A stretch of 64,000 nt of DNA, taken from Streptomyces sp. H27-H5 (lineage in GTDB: Bacteria > Actinomycetota > Actinomycetes > Streptomycetales > Streptomycetaceae). Positions 17,033 to 26,042 of this stretch are shown here, one piece after another. The notes under the pieces are model-generated. The model did not search any database. It saw only the letters and a program-made list of their open reading frames with translations, and was not told the origin of the DNA. The stretch lies in NCBI RefSeq assembly GCF_026627505.1, contig NZ_JAPNLK010000017.1, positions 58,585-122,584 on the forward strand. Reading direction: 5' to 3'. A program made the translations under genes and the position numbers. Each line of letters starts with the position of its first letter. Position 1 is the first letter of the stretch.

Positions 17033-17460
17033 GCAGTGTTCGCGGCGCGCAGGGCGATGCGGGTGCTGGACTGGGCCACTCCGGTCTCCCGCTTGAGGCG
17101 GCGCAGCAGCGCGTCGAGGGCCGTCGCGTCGGCGACGCGGGCCCGAACGAGGTAGTCGTACTCCCCGGTGACGTGCACGACCTCGGTGATCCCCGGCAGC
17201 CGGGCGACCCGCTGCTCGAACTCCTCGTTGGTGACGTCCTGGCGCAGGGTGAGGTCGATGAAGACGACCAGCCCGCCCCGGGTGTCGGCCGCCGGGTCGA
17301 CGACGACGGTGAATCCGAGGATCACCCCGTCCCGGCGCATCCGGCGCACACGGTCGGCGGTGGCGTTGGCGCTGAGTCCGACGCGGACGCCGAGGTCGCG
17401 GTACGAGATCCGCGCATCCTGCTGAAGGATGCCGAGGATCTCCCTGTCCAGACGGTCCAT
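17029..17460 (-). CDS. Lrp/AsnC family transcriptional regulator
   Basis: This 143-residue protein begins MDRLDREILGILQQDARISY, has the helix-turn-helix GVRVGLSANATADRVRRM, and ends with the RAM ligand domain (VVHVTGEYDYLVRARV). Such proteins bind amino acids. ATG 17460 was chosen because family members start right at this motif. It is divergent from a LysE exporter across 70 bases, a classic regulator-exporter pair, so it probably activates that gene when an amino acid builds up. Its stop overlaps that of the kinase gene by four bases. Confidence 0.95.
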   Translation of the reverse strand: MDRLDREILGILQQDARISYRDLGVRVGLSANATADRVRRMRRDGVILGFTVVVDPAADTRGGLVVFIDLTLRQDVTNEEFEQRVARLPGITEVVHVTGEYDYLVRARVADATALDALLRRLKRETGVAQSSTRIALRAANTA

Positions 17461-17530
17461 GCCGCGATTGTCGCAGCGCGGGCCGATACCCGCCGCCGTC
17501 CGTAGGGGTGCCCGCCGCATCCTCACGGGC

Positions 17531-18223
17531 ATGAGCGAACTGATGGCTCCCGCGGTGTCGGGGGCGGTGGCGGGCCTGGGCGTGGCGGTGCCGATGGGTG
17601 CGATGAGCGTGCTGCTGCTCCAGGAGGCGATGCGGCATCGCGGCGCGGCCGTCGCCGCGGCGGCGGGCATCGCGGTGGTGGACCTCGGTTACGCGGCGCT
17701 CGCGACGGTGCTCGGGCCCCGGCTCGCCTCCCACGTCGGGCCCGTCGAGGCCTGGGTCCGACTGGCGTCGGCCCTGATCCTGCTGGTGATCGCCGCGCGG
17801 GGGCTGCACTCCGCGCGCGGCCCCCGACTCCCGCAGGTCACGGCCCCGCCCGCGCGATCCCCGGCGCCCGCGACACCCGCGACACCCGCCGCCGCCTCAC
17901 CGGCGGTCGGCTCGGGGGCCGCCGGGCCGGGCAGGGCCTTCGGCCGGTTCGTCGCCCTGACCGCCGTGAACCCCACCACCGCGCTCTACTTCGCGGCGCT
18001 CACCACCGCCCAGGGCGGCGGTCTGCGCAGCGGCCCGACCGGAGCCGCCTTCCTCGCGGGCGTCGCCCTCGCCTCCCTGCTCTGGCAGCAGTTCCTCGTC
18101 GTCCTCGGCTCCTTCGCCGGGGCCAGGGTCTCCCCCACCGTCCGCCTGTGGACCTTCCGCCTCGGCCACGGTCTCGTCGCCGCCTACGCCCTGAAGATCG
18201 CCTTCCCCCTCCCCGGGACCTGA
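17531..18223 (+). CDS. LysE/RhtB-type amino acid exporter
   Basis: This 230-residue membrane protein of the LysE family has a first helix with GLGVAVPMGAMSVLLLQEAM, where G-V-P-G-P-type signatures are usual. Five or six hydrophobic segments follow. The conserved NP motif is visible in LTAVNPTTALYFAAL. A flexible Ala/Pro-rich loop (about residues 98-130) separates the two halves and is longer than usual. It would export an amino acid, with the divergent AsnC gene as regulator. ATG at 17531. Confidence 0.88.
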   Translation: MSELMAPAVSGAVAGLGVAVPMGAMSVLLLQEAMRHRGAAVAAAAGIAVVDLGYAALATVLGPRLASHVGPVEAWVRLASALILLVIAARGLHSARGPRLPQVTAPPARSPAPATPATPAAASPAVGSGAAGPGRAFGRFVALTAVNPTTALYFAALTTAQGGGLRSGPTGAAFLAGVALASLLWQQFLVVLGSFAGARVSPTVRLWTFRLGHGLVAAYALKIAFPLPGT

Positions 18224-18291
18224 GCCGGGCCGGGCACCGGGCCGGAGCCGGCGGCCGGGCGAGGATCTTGTTCACCCTCTAGGGTGAGCCC

Positions 18292-19632
18292 GTGACCCGC
18301 CTCTCGGCCCGCGCGGCCATCGCCTCCCTCGCCGACCCCGGCAGTTTCGTCGAACTCCCCGTTCCGCCGCGGGAGTCCCCGGCCGACGGCCCCCTCGCAT
18401 GGAGCGGGTACGACGACTCCCGCGCCCGCGCCGAACTGCGGACCGGCGAGCGGGAGTCCGTCGTCACCGGGACCGTCCGCATCGGCGGTCACGAGGCGAC
18501 CCTGATCTCCTTCGAGTTCGGCTTCCTCGGGGGGTCGCTGGGCGAGCGCACCGGAGACCGGCTCGAAGCCGCGTACAGCCACGCTCGCGCGCGCCGGCTC
18601 CCCCTGGTGTCCCTGATCGCCACCGGCGGTTCCCGGATGCAGGAGGGGATGCTCGCCCTGACCCAACTCCAGCGGGTGGCCCGGCAGTCCGTGCTGACCC
18701 GCGCCGCCGGGCTCCCGCAGATCGCGGTCCTGCGGGACCCGACCACGGGCGGCGGTTGGGCGACCCTCGGGGCGGGCGCCGACGTGGTGCTCGCGCTCCC
18801 CGGGGCGCAGGTCGGCTTCGCCGGGTCCCGGGTGCGGCCTGCCGACGCGGACCCGGCGGCCTACACCGCCGAGGGGCAGTACGCGGCCGGGCACGTGGAC
18901 GCCGTGGTGCCCGCGGCGTCGTTGCCGGGCACCGTGACGGACTGGCTGCGCCTGCTGGCCGCGCCCCGGTCGACCGAACCGGTCGAGCCGCCGGCCGCGC
19001 TGGCGGACGCGACGCCGCCCGCGACGGGCTGGGAAGCCGTCGGTCAGGCCCGGCATCCGGACCGGCCGCGCGCCCGGGCGTACCTCGACGCGTACTTCGC
19101 GCTGCGCCTGCCCCTGTCGGGGGACCGGGCGGGCGGCACGGATCCCGGGATGCTGTGCGGGTTCGGGCTGCGGGAGGGGCGGGCCGTCGCGTACGCCGCC
19201 CAGTGCGGCACCGCCACCCGCCCGGCGGGCTACCGGACGGCCGCCCGTGTCATCCGCCTCGCGGACCGGCTCGGGATCCCCGTGCTGACCCTGGTGGACA
19301 CCCCGGGCGCGGCCAACGACGCCGCCGCCGAACACGCGGGCGCCGGCGCGGCGATCGCGGACACGTTCGCGGCGGTGGCCGGGGCCTCGGTACCGGTGAC
19401 CACCCTGCTGATCGGCGAGGGCGGATCGGGCGGGGCCCTCGCCCTGGCCGCGCCGGGGAACACCTGGGTCACCCCGGACAGCTACTTCTCGGTGATCGCA
19501 CCGGAGTTGGCGGCGGCCATCCTCAAACGCCCCGCCGACCAGGCCCCGGCCACCGCGGACCAGCTCCGCGTCCGCCCCCAGGACCTGGTGGCCCTGGGGG
19601 TGGCGCGCGGCGTGGTCGCGGCGAAACCCTGA
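18292..19632 (+). CDS. acetyl-CoA carboxylase carboxyltransferase, beta and alpha halves fused
   Basis: This 446-residue protein is a carboxyltransferase in one chain. The N-half (AccD-like) contains GTVRIGGHEATLISFEFGFLGGSLGE and SLIATGGSRMQEGMLAL. The C-half (AccA-like) contains VIRLADRLGIPVLTLVDTPGA and IGEGGSGGALALA. The AccD zinc ribbon is missing. It would transfer carboxyl from carboxybiotin to an acyl-CoA, but no biotin carboxylase or carrier is nearby, so it must borrow those subunits or act on something else. Its size is below that of AccD plus AccA. GTG start at 18292 by homology; the ribosome site is weak. Confidence 0.88.
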   Translation: MTRLSARAAIASLADPGSFVELPVPPRESPADGPLAWSGYDDSRARAELRTGERESVVTGTVRIGGHEATLISFEFGFLGGSLGERTGDRLEAAYSHARARRLPLVSLIATGGSRMQEGMLALTQLQRVARQSVLTRAAGLPQIAVLRDPTTGGGWATLGAGADVVLALPGAQVGFAGSRVRPADADPAAYTAEGQYAAGHVDAVVPAASLPGTVTDWLRLLAAPRSTEPVEPPAALADATPPATGWEAVGQARHPDRPRARAYLDAYFALRLPLSGDRAGGTDPGMLCGFGLREGRAVAYAAQCGTATRPAGYRTAARVIRLADRLGIPVLTLVDTPGAANDAAAEHAGAGAAIADTFAAVAGASVPVTTLLIGEGGSGGALALAAPGNTWVTPDSYFSVIAPELAAAILKRPADQAPATADQLRVRPQDLVALGVARGVVAAKP

Positions 19633-19766
19633 GGATCAGCGCCGGGCGCGCGCGGCCGGCTCGACGGCAGAACCGGAACGCGGTCCGGGGCCGGGGCCGT
19701 CGGACGTCCCGGACCACCCGCGGGTCCCGGCCGCGCCGCCCCGTCCGACCCCGCGCCGGACAGGGA

Positions 19767-21029
19767 TCAGGCCTGCGGCGACCTGGCGTCGTACCGGGCG
19801 AACCCGCGCCACCACGAGGCCAGCAGACCCACCACCAGGACGCAGGCCAGTCCCCCGCCCGTGATCGCCACGGCGGGCGAGGTCAGGTCGGCCACCGTCC
19901 CCGCGAGGAAGTCCCCGAGTCGGGGCCCGCCCGCGACGACCACGATGAAGACGCCCTGGAGCCGGCCCCGCATCTCGTCGGGGCTGGCGGCCTGCATCAT
20001 CGTGGAGCGGAACACCATGGAGATGGTGTCGGAGCAGCCGGCGAGGGCGAGGAAGAACAGCCCGAGCCACAGGTTCCGGGTCAGCCCGAAGACGGCGATG
20101 GCCAGCCCCCAGGCGGCGACGGACAGGAGGATGGCCAGGCCGTGCCGCCTGATCCGCCCCAGCCAGCCGGAGAACACCCCGCCCAGCAGCGCCCCGACGG
20201 CCGGAGCCGCCACCAGCAGGCCGACCGTCTTGGCGTCGCCGCCGTACCAGAGTCCGGCGATCGCCGGGAACAGTGCCCGGGGGTGGGCCAGCACCATGGC
20301 CGCCATGTCGGAGAAGAAGGTCATCCGGATGTTGGGCCGGGTCCCGAGGAACCGCAGCCCGTCCAGCACGGAGGCCCGGCCCCGGACCCCTTCGGCCCGG
20401 TCGGGCTTCATCGAGGGAAGCCGCCACATCGCGTAGAGGGCGGCGCAGAAGGTGACGGCGTCGACCAGGTAGGCGGCCTGGTACCCCCACCAGCCGACGA
20501 CGAGCCCGCCCAGGACGGGCCCGATCATCGTGCCGGAGGTCATCGTGACGGAGCCCAGGGCGTTGGCCGCCGGGAGTTGCTCGGGCGGCAGCAGCCTCGG
20601 GATCATCGCCGACCGGGCCGGCCCGTTGAGCGCCCCGCAGACCGCCTGGAGCGCGACGATCGTGTAGAGCAGCCAGACCCGGTGGTAGTCGAGGAGCGCG
20701 GCGGCGGCCAGCGCGACGGACAGGACCGCCAGTCCCGTGGAGCTGTGGAGGCCGAGCTTGCGCCGGTCCACGGTGTCCGCGATGGCGCCGCCGTAGAGGC
20801 CGAAGACCACGAGCGGCACGAGGGAGAAGAGCCCGACGAGCCCGACCGAGAAGCTCGACCCGGTGATCTCGTAGACCTGGAGGGAGATGGCCAGGGCGGT
20901 CATCGCCTGGCCCATCCAGGAGATGGTCCCGCCGACCCACAGCCGCCGGTAGTCCGGGGAGGTGCGCAGCGGGGTCAAGTCGGCGAATATGCGCCGCTCG
21001 GGTCGGGGAGGGGACGTCGTACCGGTCAC
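19767..21029 (-). CDS. MFS transporter (EntS/MFS_3 type)
   Basis: This membrane transporter of about 420 residues has roughly 12 helices. Family marks are RRLWVGGTISWMGQAMTALA at the first helix, GGAIADTVDRRKLG in the 2-3 loop and the helix-5 region ANALGSVTMTSGTMIGPVLGG. The MFS_3 branch includes the enterobactin exporter EntS and many drug or metabolite exporters, so export is likely. The frame is open to 21125; I prefer the GTG at 21029, giving a normal N-terminus, although no good ribosome site is visible. The substrate is unknown. It converges on the carboxyltransferase gene across a GC-rich spacer. Confidence 0.85.
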   Translation of the reverse strand: MTGTTSPPRPERRIFADLTPLRTSPDYRRLWVGGTISWMGQAMTALAISLQVYEITGSSFSVGLVGLFSLVPLVVFGLYGGAIADTVDRRKLGLHSSTGLAVLSVALAAAALLDYHRVWLLYTIVALQAVCGALNGPARSAMIPRLLPPEQLPAANALGSVTMTSGTMIGPVLGGLVVGWWGYQAAYLVDAVTFCAALYAMWRLPSMKPDRAEGVRGRASVLDGLRFLGTRPNIRMTFFSDMAAMVLAHPRALFPAIAGLWYGGDAKTVGLLVAAPAVGALLGGVFSGWLGRIRRHGLAILLSVAAWGLAIAVFGLTRNLWLGLFFLALAGCSDTISMVFRSTMMQAASPDEMRGRLQGVFIVVVAGGPRLGDFLAGTVADLTSPAVAITGGGLACVLVVGLLASWWRGFARYDARSPQA

Positions 21030-21244
21030 ATCGGATGATAACCAGCGGCCCGCGCGCGGCCCGCGTCCTTTTCCCGCCTGTTCACGCCCGCGCAACAGCC
21101 GCCCCACCGGAAACGGGCACCCCACCCCGAGTCGGATCTTGCCGCTAACTCGCCATTATCACCGGACATTTGACCGAATCGGCGTACCCTCCTCGCCTCC
21201 CGCGCGGCCCATGATGAAAAGACTCGTATGTCCAGGGAGGCGTA

Positions 21245-22432
21245 GTGATCGAACCTGGCAACAGCACCACGAGCACCAGTCACACCGGCGTCCGCGCCGC
21301 GGGCAGCGGCGGTCTGCACCTCATGGGCGGCGACCCGGCCCCCCTCACGCTCGGGATCGAGGAGGAGTTCCTCCTCGTCGACGCCCGCACCCTGCGCGTG
21401 GTCCCGGCCGCACCTCTCGTCCTCGCCACCGCCGCGGGACTCCCGCACGAGCTGCACCCCGAAGGGACCCGCTACCAGGTGGAGATCGCCACCCCGGTCG
21501 CGGACTCGGCGGCCACGCTGCGGGCGGAGCTCAGCGCCCTGCGGCGCTCCCTCGGCGCGGCGGCCCGCGCCCACGGCTGCCGGCTGTTGGCGGCGCCCTC
21601 GCCGATCCTGGCCGTGGAGGGCCCGCTGCACCTGACCGACGACGAACCCCGCCAGCGCGAACAACACCGCCGGTTCGGCGCCCTGACCGACACCCTGGTC
21701 AGCTGCGGACGCCACATCCACATCGGCACCCTCGACGTGGACACCGCCGTGGCGGTGTCCAACCGGGTCAGACCCTGGCTGCCCACGCTGATCGCGCTGG
21801 CGGCCAACTCGCCGTTCTGGGGCGGCCGTGACACCGGCCACTCCAGCTGGCGCGCGATGGCCTGGGCGGGCTGGCCCTCGGCGGGCCTGCCCCCGCACTA
21901 CACGTCCACGGCCCACTTCCGACGCTCGGTACAGACCCTGCTCGGCTCCGGGGCCGCCCTGGACACCAAGATGGTCTACTGGGACCTCCGCCCGTCCGGG
22001 CACTGGCCGACGCTCGAAATCCGGGCGCCCGACATGTCCTCGGACATCGACTCGGCCATCCTCCAGGCGGAACTGGCCCGCGCCCTGGTGGCCACGGCCC
22101 TGCGCGAGATCGCCGAACACGTCCCCGACCCGCCGGTGCGGGACGACGTACTGCGCCTGGCCCGCTGGCGGGCGGCCCACGACGGCCTGGAGGGCTTCGG
22201 CCTGGACCCGTACTCCGGCACCGAACTCCCCGCGGCCGACCTGGCGGAAGCCCTGTTCGACCGGGTCGCCCCGGAACTGGCGGCGGCCGGCGACCTCGAC
22301 CACGCGGCCAAGGCCCTGGCCGGCCTGTTGCGCGACGGCTCGGGCGCCCACCGCCAACGCGTGGCGTACGCCCGCCGCCAGGACCTGATGGACGTACTGC
22401 GCCTCGTGGCGGACGACACGGAGGACGTCTAG
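21245..22432 (+). CDS. carboxylate-amine ligase, YbdK type (glutamate-cysteine ligase family 2)
   Basis: This 395-residue ATP-dependent ligase belongs to the YbdK/GCS2 family, whose members join glutamate to an amine such as cysteine. Core motifs are LGIEEEFLLVDARTL, RYQVEIATPVADS, SCGRHIHIGTLD and YWDLRPSGHWPTLEIRAPD, which carry the nucleotide and metal contacts. The GTG at 21245 follows GGGAGG. Actinomycetes use mycothiol rather than glutathione, so the physiological product is uncertain. It is monocistronic and well separated from its neighbours. Confidence 0.9.
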   Translation: MIEPGNSTTSTSHTGVRAAGSGGLHLMGGDPAPLTLGIEEEFLLVDARTLRVVPAAPLVLATAAGLPHELHPEGTRYQVEIATPVADSAATLRAELSALRRSLGAAARAHGCRLLAAPSPILAVEGPLHLTDDEPRQREQHRRFGALTDTLVSCGRHIHIGTLDVDTAVAVSNRVRPWLPTLIALAANSPFWGGRDTGHSSWRAMAWAGWPSAGLPPHYTSTAHFRRSVQTLLGSGAALDTKMVYWDLRPSGHWPTLEIRAPDMSSDIDSAILQAELARALVATALREIAEHVPDPPVRDDVLRLARWRAAHDGLEGFGLDPYSGTELPAADLAEALFDRVAPELAAAGDLDHAAKALAGLLRDGSGAHRQRVAYARRQDLMDVLRLVADDTEDV

Positions 22433-22641
22433 GCACGGCCCGACCGCCGACCGCCGGCCCCGGATGCCGGGTCGGTGGTCGGGGCGGGTCGGCGGGACAC
22501 CGGGTCGGCGGCGGGTCGGCCACCGGGCCGCGGGTCGGCGGGCCTCGCCCGTACCTCGCGCACGGGGAGGGCCGCCTCCGTCCGGTTGACCGCCTGGCGC
22601 GCCGACCCTCCGGGCCCCCGGGCGGCTGGAAGCATGCGGCA

Positions 22642-24255
22642 ATGGCTTCCCCAAGCACGGCCGAGAGTTCGGCGAAGGCGCGGCTCGTCCTGCTGACGCT
22701 CGCGTCCGGTCAGTTCCTGATGGCGCTCGACAGTTCCGTCATGAACGTCTCCATCGCCACGGTGGCCGAGGACGTGGGCACGACCGTGACGGGCATCCAG
22801 GGCGCGATCACCGCCTACACCCTCGTGATGGCCATGTTCATGATCCCCGGCGGCAAGGTCGGGGCGCTGATCGGCCGCAGACGCGCGTTCATGATCGGCT
22901 GCGGTGTGTACGGGGCCGGCTCCCTCACCACCGCGCTCGCACCGAACCTGCCCGTGCTGCTGCTGGGCTGGGCGTTCCTGGAGGGGCTCGGAGCGGCGCT
23001 CATCCTGCCCGCGATCGTGGCGCTCGTCGCCGGCAACTTCTCCGTCGAACGCAGGCCCGCCGCCTACGGACTCGTCGTCGCGGCGGGGGCCGTGGCCATC
23101 GCGGTCGGACCGCTCATCGGCGGTGTCGCGACGACGTACTTCTCCTGGCGGTGGGTCTTCGCCGGCGAGGTCGTGGTGGTGCTCGGCATCCTCGTGCTCG
23201 CGCGCCGCATCGCGGACGCCCCGCCCGGTGAACGCCGGAGCGTCGACTACCTGGGCGCCGTCCTCTCCGCGCTCGGGCTCGGGATCTTCGTCTACGGCGT
23301 GCTCCGGTCCGACGAGTGGGGCTGGTTCCAGCCGAAGCCCGACGCGCCGTCGTGGATCGGGGTGTCCCTGACGACGTGGCTGATGCTGGCGGGTCTGCTG
23401 CTGATCCGGATCTTCCTCCACTGGGAGGCGAGGGTCGTCGAGCGCGGCGGGGATCCCCTGGTCGATCCCGGCATGCTGCGGAACAGGCAGCTCACCGGCG
23501 GCCTGACGATGTTCTTCTTCCAGTACCTCGTGCAGATGGGCGTGTTCTTCGTCGTCCCGCTCTACCTGTCCGTCGCCCTGGGCCTGACCGCGCTGGAGAC
23601 CGGCGCCCGTCTCCTGCCGCTCTCGGTGAGCCTGCTGGCCGCCGCGACCCTGATCCCGCGCTTCCTCCCGGACATCTCGCCGCGGCGGGTGGTACGGCTC
23701 GGCACCCTCGCGCTGCTCGCGGGAGCGGTGGTGCTGATGGCCGCGCTGGACGCGGACGCCGGGGCGGAGATCGTCACCCTCCCCCTCCTGCTGATCGGGC
23801 TGGGCATGGGCGCGCTGGCGTCCCAGCTCGGGTCGGTCACCGTGTCCGCGGTGCCGCAGTCCCAAAGCGCGGAGGTCGGCGGCGTACAGAACGCCGTCAC
23901 CAACCTCGGCGCCTCGATCGGCACGGCACTCGCCGGATCGATCATGATCGGCGCGCTGACGACGTCCTTCCTGACCAACGTCGAGGCGAATCCGGCGGTC
24001 CCGGACAGCGTCAAGAGCCAGGCGACCGTCCAGCTCCAGAGCGGCGCGCCGTTCCTGTCCGACGCCCAGCTCAAGACCGCCCTGGACGAAGCCGGCACGA
24101 GCCCGGAGGTGTCCGAGGCGGCCATGGCCGCCAACGCCGACGCCAGGCTCGACGGCTTGCGCGCGGCGCTCGCCATCCTGGCCTTCGCCGCGCTCATCGC
24201 CCTGTTCTTCGCCCAACGGATCCCGTCGACCCAGCCCCGCTCGACGGAGCCCTAG
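22642..24255 (+). CDS. MFS drug/metabolite efflux transporter, 14-helix DHA2 type
   Basis: This 537-residue transporter matches the EmrB/QacA group with about 14 membrane segments. The marks are FLMALDSSVMNVSIATVAED in helix 1, GALIGRRRAFMIGCG in the 2-3 loop, and antiporter motif C in helix 5 (AIAVGPLIGG). A hydrophilic segment near residues 440-490 lies before the last helix. It would export a toxic compound in exchange for protons. ATG at 22642 by homology. No adjacent regulator is visible. Confidence 0.9.
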   Translation: MASPSTAESSAKARLVLLTLASGQFLMALDSSVMNVSIATVAEDVGTTVTGIQGAITAYTLVMAMFMIPGGKVGALIGRRRAFMIGCGVYGAGSLTTALAPNLPVLLLGWAFLEGLGAALILPAIVALVAGNFSVERRPAAYGLVVAAGAVAIAVGPLIGGVATTYFSWRWVFAGEVVVVLGILVLARRIADAPPGERRSVDYLGAVLSALGLGIFVYGVLRSDEWGWFQPKPDAPSWIGVSLTTWLMLAGLLLIRIFLHWEARVVERGGDPLVDPGMLRNRQLTGGLTMFFFQYLVQMGVFFVVPLYLSVALGLTALETGARLLPLSVSLLAAATLIPRFLPDISPRRVVRLGTLALLAGAVVLMAALDADAGAEIVTLPLLLIGLGMGALASQLGSVTVSAVPQSQSAEVGGVQNAVTNLGASIGTALAGSIMIGALTTSFLTNVEANPAVPDSVKSQATVQLQSGAPFLSDAQLKTALDEAGTSPEVSEAAMAANADARLDGLRAALAILAFAALIALFFAQRIPSTQPRSTEP

Positions 24256-24395
24256 GGCTGTGACCGCCCGCGGACACCGGCCGGGACGCGCGAGCGTGCC
24301 GGCCGCCGCGCGCGTGCGGAGCCCGGGGTGGGCGCGCAGCATGGAGGCAGGGCTCGCCCTCCCCGGGGCGCGCCCCCGGACGCCTGGAGCTCCGC

Positions 24396-25367
24396 ATGTC
24401 CCACCTTCCGCTCCCCGGCCGGCCCCGGCCCGCCGCCGCGACCGCCGCGGCGCTCTTGGCGGTCGCCCTGGCCGCCGTGCCGAGCGGCCCCGCCCACGCC
24501 TTCACCGGGGACCACCACGAGGACATCACCCGCGCCGCGCTGCCCTGGGAGCCGGTGACCCTGACCGCGATGGCCGACGCCCGCAGCGGCGCGATCAACG
24601 CCAACGACCACCGCCCCTACTTCGACGTCGGCCCCCTGCACTGCGACAACGCCGACTACCTCGACGCCCGCGACTACCCCCGTACCCGGGACGAGGCCAC
24701 CACCGAGCTCCTCGCCTGCGTCCGTACCTCCGTCGCCCGCTTCCGCGACGCGGTCCGGGCCGCGGATGGCCTCGTCGACGCCGACGGGAAGGTGCGCGTG
24801 GACCAGAGCGACCTGTCCTCCCCCTGCGCGTGGGACGGGAAGCCCGGGCGGGCCAAGTGCGCCGTCCTGGAGCAGCTCGGCCGAGGCTGGCACCAGATCG
24901 AGGACTTCTACTCGCACTCCAACTGGGTCGACCGGCCGGGCCCCGGCCCGATCGGCCTCGACAACCCGCCCGGGTTGGAACGCACGGACGTCGCGCCGTT
25001 CCTCGACATCCGCCGCTACAGCGCCCTGACGGACGCCGAGTGGACCCGCGAGGCACGCGAGCGGATCCCCGGGGACCTCACCACCGGCTGTTACCCCGAC
25101 ATGGACTCCACGGGGGTCAAGCCCCCCGACTGCGCCGGCCGCGTCGCCCACAACCGCGTCCTGAACAAGGACACCGCCGCGTCCGACCGTTCAAGGACGG
25201 GCGACAACTTCCGGCACGCAACGGCCGGGGCCACCGCCGAGATCGCCCGTCAGTGGAAGGACTTCGAGGCCGAGCTGCTCGCGGCGTACCCCGACCACGG
25301 ACGCGGCGCCGGGATGGTCTGCGCCCTCACCCACGACGCCCCGGCCACGGCCTGCCCGACCGCCTGA
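24396..25367 (+). CDS. secreted CinY-like / Het-C-type protein
   Basis: This 323-residue protein starts with a cleavable signal peptide (ending near AHA, residue 35), then has FTGDHHEDITRAAL and RGWHQIEDFYSHSNWVD. The His/Asp/Glu pattern resembles the metal site of zinc-dependent phospholipase C and Het-C proteins, and the protein resembles CinY of the cinnamycin cluster, whose role I do not know. Cys residues are spread as expected for a secreted protein. No lantibiotic genes are near. A role as a metal-dependent hydrolase is inference. Confidence 0.7.
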   Translation: MSHLPLPGRPRPAAATAAALLAVALAAVPSGPAHAFTGDHHEDITRAALPWEPVTLTAMADARSGAINANDHRPYFDVGPLHCDNADYLDARDYPRTRDEATTELLACVRTSVARFRDAVRAADGLVDADGKVRVDQSDLSSPCAWDGKPGRAKCAVLEQLGRGWHQIEDFYSHSNWVDRPGPGPIGLDNPPGLERTDVAPFLDIRRYSALTDAEWTREARERIPGDLTTGCYPDMDSTGVKPPDCAGRVAHNRVLNKDTAASDRSRTGDNFRHATAGATAEIARQWKDFEAELLAAYPDHGRGAGMVCALTHDAPATACPTA

Positions 25368-25416
25368 CGCCCGCCCCGCGCCCACCGCCCCGCACGACAA
25401 GGGCCGGAAACGAGAA

Positions 25417-25450
25417 GGTGCCTCGGCCCAGCGAGGCTGGGCGAGGCACC
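25417..25450 (-). terminator. terminator after the CAT-anticodon tRNA
   Basis: A 13-bp stem with one bulge (25417-25430 with 25438-25450) starts about 39 bases past the tRNA 3' end, with short T-rich stretches beyond it on the minus strand. Confidence 0.75.
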
Positions 25451-25488
25451 GGATTGGCTGGTCGCAACGTTTCTGCGAACCAGCCCCG

Positions 25489-25565
25489 TGGTGGGGCGGG
25501 TGGGACTCGAACCCACGGCCGACGGATTATGAGTCCGCTGCTCTAACCGGCTGAGCTACCGCCCC
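25489..25565 (-). tRNA. tRNA with CAT anticodon (elongator Met, or Ile2 with lysidine)
   Basis: The minus strand folds as a complete tRNA: acceptor stem GGGGCGG with CCGCCCC, D-arm TAGCTCAGCCGGTTAGAGCA, anticodon loop CTCATAA, T-loop GGTTCGAGTCC, discriminator A. A 3' CCA is encoded, which is uncommon in Streptomyces. It is not the initiator, as C1-A72-type features are absent. Telling Met from Ile2 needs comparison with known genes. Confidence 0.93.
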
Positions 25566-25714
25566 TTTACGGCGTGGCGCGTACATGTGTGCGCGCCGTC
25601 TGCCGCAGCATAGCCGCTCATACGATCTCCTGCCTCGGATGCCTCGCATGATCGGCTTCGCTGTCCAGAGAGACCGCGCCGAGCGCTGCCCGGTTCCGGA
25701 ATCAGGGCAAAAAA

Positions 25715-25736
25715 GGAGGGCCCTTGCGGGCCCTCC
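25715..25736 (-). terminator. Rho-independent terminator after the tRNA-Asn pair
   Basis: GGAGGGCCC (25715-25723) pairs with GGGCCCTCC (25728-25736) around a 4-base loop. On the minus strand it is followed by TTTTTT, a rare textbook T-run in this genome. Confidence 0.93.
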
Positions 25737-25745
25737 TCTTCTTTG

Positions 25746-25818
25746 CTCCCCCGACTGGACTCGAACCAGTAACCTGCCGATTAACAGTCGGCTGCTCTGC
25801 CAATTGAGCTACAGGGGA
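25746..25818 (-). tRNA. tRNA-Asn (GTT), distal copy
   Basis: The minus strand gives a 73-base cloverleaf with acceptor TCCCCTG/CGGGGGA, anticodon loop CTGTTAA and discriminator G as expected for Asn. No CCA is encoded. It is identical to the copy five bases upstream, and a terminator follows. Confidence 0.95.
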
Positions 25819-25823
25819 CCGCG

Positions 25824-25896
25824 CTCCCCCGACTGGACTCGAACCAGTAACCTGCCGATTAACAGTCGGCTGCTCTGCCAATTGAGCTACAGGGGA
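25824..25896 (-). tRNA. tRNA-Asn (GTT), proximal copy
   Basis: This copy is identical to the next over all 73 bases, with anticodon GTT and discriminator G. The two are separated by only five bases, so they form one transcript that would be cut by tRNA processing enzymes. Confidence 0.95.
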
Positions 25897-26042
25897 TTGC
25901 TGCGTTACACCGAACAGCCCACCTCCGGCGTCTGCCGGGGGGCGAGCGCCCGTTGCGAGTCATAGATTAGCGCAAGCAGGGGGGTGCTCCGCCAATCGGT
26001 ATCGGCGGCAGGCCGGGCACCACACGACGAAGGGTGACAGGC

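Noticed and set aside
14672..17809. Open frame of 1045 codons opposite mbl and the kinase
   Set aside because: It is antisense to two genes with clear motifs; its product is low-complexity.
19636..19766. Possible C-terminal extension of the MFS transporter in another frame
   Set aside because: The frame is Arg/Gly-rich with no hydrophobic segment, and the transporter ends normally at 19767.
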